Shown here in pieces: positions 63,049 to 64,000 of a DNA stretch of 64,000 nucleotides. The first letter of the stretch is position 1, and every line of letters begins with the position of its first letter. The stretch lies in the NCBI GenBank assembly GCA_963700785.1, contig CAVOYZ010000008.1, forward strand, positions 124,001 to 188,000. The letters run 5' to 3'. This stretch comes from CAXMST01 sp963700785. Its GTDB lineage: Bacteria; Actinomycetota; Thermoleophilia; Solirubrobacterales; 70-9. Both the position numbers and the translations under genes were made by a program. The notes under the pieces are model-generated. The model was not told the DNA's origin. It did no database searches and saw only the letters and a program-made list of their open reading frames with translations.

Positions 63049-64000
63049 CCCGGCTGCCCTGCCTCCGGGAGCAGGCTGATCGCCCGCTCTGCCATCGCGG
63101 TGATCGTCAGGCTCGGGTTGACCCCGGGGTTGGCAGGGACCGCCGAGCCGTCGCAGACCAGCAGATTCTCGTACCCGAACGCCCGCTGGGCGCTGTCGAT
63201 CACGCCGCGGCTCGGGTCGGAGCCGATCACCGCGCCGCCGAGTAGGTGTGCCGTTCCGGGCGTTCCGAGCAACGACTCCATGATCGAGCTCTGCGGGTAG
63301 CCGCCGATCCGCTCCGCCGCCCGCTCGGCCACCTCGTTGGCCAGCGGAATGAAGTTCTCGGGCGGGGGTGCGGACGGATCGGCCTCGGTCTGCAGAGATC
63401 CGAGCCGCCCGAGCGGACCGCGCCGCCGCCGGAAGCTCAGCGCGGTGTCGGTGGACTGCATCGTCGTGAACAGGACCGTCCGCCGCGACCAGCCGCTGAG
63501 CCTCCGGGGACGAAGCCAGCGCCCCGGTCTTCTCGCCAGCGCGGCTGCGACGGCCGCGGCCCTCCGCAGGCGGCTGTGGCCGGCGGTCAGCGGACCGAAG
63601 TTGAGGCCGATCAGGTCCCCGCCCTGGCCGTAGGTGTTGTTGGTGAAATGGGTGTGGCCGTCGGGGAAGACCGAGGCCGTTATCGCGACGTCGGCGCTGT
63701 AGTCGGCATCGGGCAACTCCGACGTCGCCGCCGTGATCGTCTCGCTGTTGGTGCGCACCAGATGACCCAGCCGAGGGGAGAGGCGTCCCAGCGAGCCGCC
63801 GTCACGGCAGCGCCTCAGCAGCCGGTTCGTGCCCAGTGCCCCCGCGGCGAGGACCACGCCCCCGGCGCTGACCGTCCGGGCTCGTCCCGGGATCGGACCC
63901 GGCCGGCGGAAGCTGATCACGTAGCCGGATGCGCCCGGGCCGCCGGAGCCGGCCAGCGGCCGAACGTCGGTCACCTCGCTCTCGGCGCGGATCTGGACGC
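63045..64000 (-). CDS. GMC-family oxidoreductase, cholesterol-oxidase-like (N-terminus beyond window)
   Basis: The open frame continues past base 64000, so the N-terminal FAD-binding region is missing. Visible: VVLAAGALGTNRLLRRC, LGHLVRTNSE, a basic stretch, then LGTPGTAHLLGGAVIGSDPSRGVID and VCDGSAVPANPGVNPSLTITAMAERAI, the C-terminal FAD/catalytic pattern of cholesterol-oxidase-type GMC enzymes (HL...G and N-P-x-L/N-P-S). Sterol, alcohol or other substrate cannot be judged without the front half. Last gene in the window. Confidence 0.85.
   Translation of the reverse strand, partial: VQIRAESEVTDVRPLAGSGGPGASGYVISFRRPGPIPGRARTVSAGGVVLAAGALGTNRLLRRCRDGGSLGRLSPRLGHLVRTNSETITAATSELPDADYSADVAITASVFPDGHTHFTNNTYGQGGDLIGLNFGPLTAGHSRLRRAAAVAAALARRPGRWLRPRRLSGWSRRTVLFTTMQSTDTALSFRRRRGPLGRLGSLQTEADPSAPPPENFIPLANEVAERAAERIGGYPQSSIMESLLGTPGTAHLLGGAVIGSDPSRGVIDSAQRAFGYENLLVCDGSAVPANPGVNPSLTITAMAERAISLLPEAGQPG

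Overview
The window is high-GC, gene-dense chromosomal DNA from a bacterium whose gene content is actinobacterial. The best guess is class Thermoleophilia (Solirubrobacterales-like). Support comes from the FHA/FHA/PP2C/RodA/PbpA/PASTA-kinase cluster, DUF3105 and DUF4446 proteins, frequent GTG and TTG starts at overlapping gene junctions, and a GyrB that carries a TOPRIM insert not usual in mycobacteria or streptomycetes. The lineage is an inference from gene content; no rRNA is present to settle it. I saw no insertion sequence, prophage, CRISPR array or plasmid-type gene.

Layout. (1) 1-8.9 kb: a truncated ABC ATPase, a YmdB-type phosphoesterase, a leftward phosphodiesterase/GtrA/membrane glycosyltransferase-like operon, a DUF4126-like membrane protein, an aminotransferase coupled to a first D-Ala-D-Ala ligase, and a bifunctional nuclease. 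(2) 9-23.2 kb: the replication-origin neighbourhood. tRNA-Ile, parB, parA, rsmG, jag, yidC, yidD, rnpA and rpmH run left; dnaA, dnaN, recF, a DciA-like gene, gyrB and gyrA run right. A parS-like site lies inside yidD, and an inverted repeat with degenerate DnaA-box-like ends lies between dnaA and dnaN. (3) 23.2-27.3 kb: an unusual mini-ORF/hairpin element, a small secreted protein, HNH nuclease, prephenate dehydratase, DUF4446 and a membrane-anchored protein. (4) 27.3-38.8 kb: a cell-wall growth and Ser/Thr phosphorylation island with three kinases, two FHA proteins, a PP2C phosphatase, RodA, PbpA and a second D-Ala-D-Ala ligase. (5) 39-45.3 kb: a DsbA-like protein; a P-loop/M20 peptidase/flavin-reductase operon; purM with uppP and dedA. 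(6) 45.4-57.9 kb: a surface-polysaccharide locus (CapD-type dehydratase, two stand-alone LytR_C proteins, polymerase/ligase, flippase, three glycosyltransferases, PglC-like phosphoglycosyl transferase, two GNAT-fold acyltransferases). (7) 57.8-64 kb: PGRP amidase, DUF3105, alpha/beta hydrolase, metF, and two flavin oxidoreductases, the last truncated by the window edge.

How it fits together. The origin block supplies replication initiation, clamp, gyrase and partition. The wall island makes peptidoglycan and controls it by reversible phosphorylation. UppP and DedA plausibly recycle the undecaprenyl-phosphate carrier that peptidoglycan synthesis and the polysaccharide locus both use. The least explained items are the mini-ORF with near-complete anti-Shine-Dalgarno complementarity after gyrA, the LytR_C pair in the glycan locus, two genes whose coding sequence extends upstream of any usable start codon, and the degenerate origin signals.
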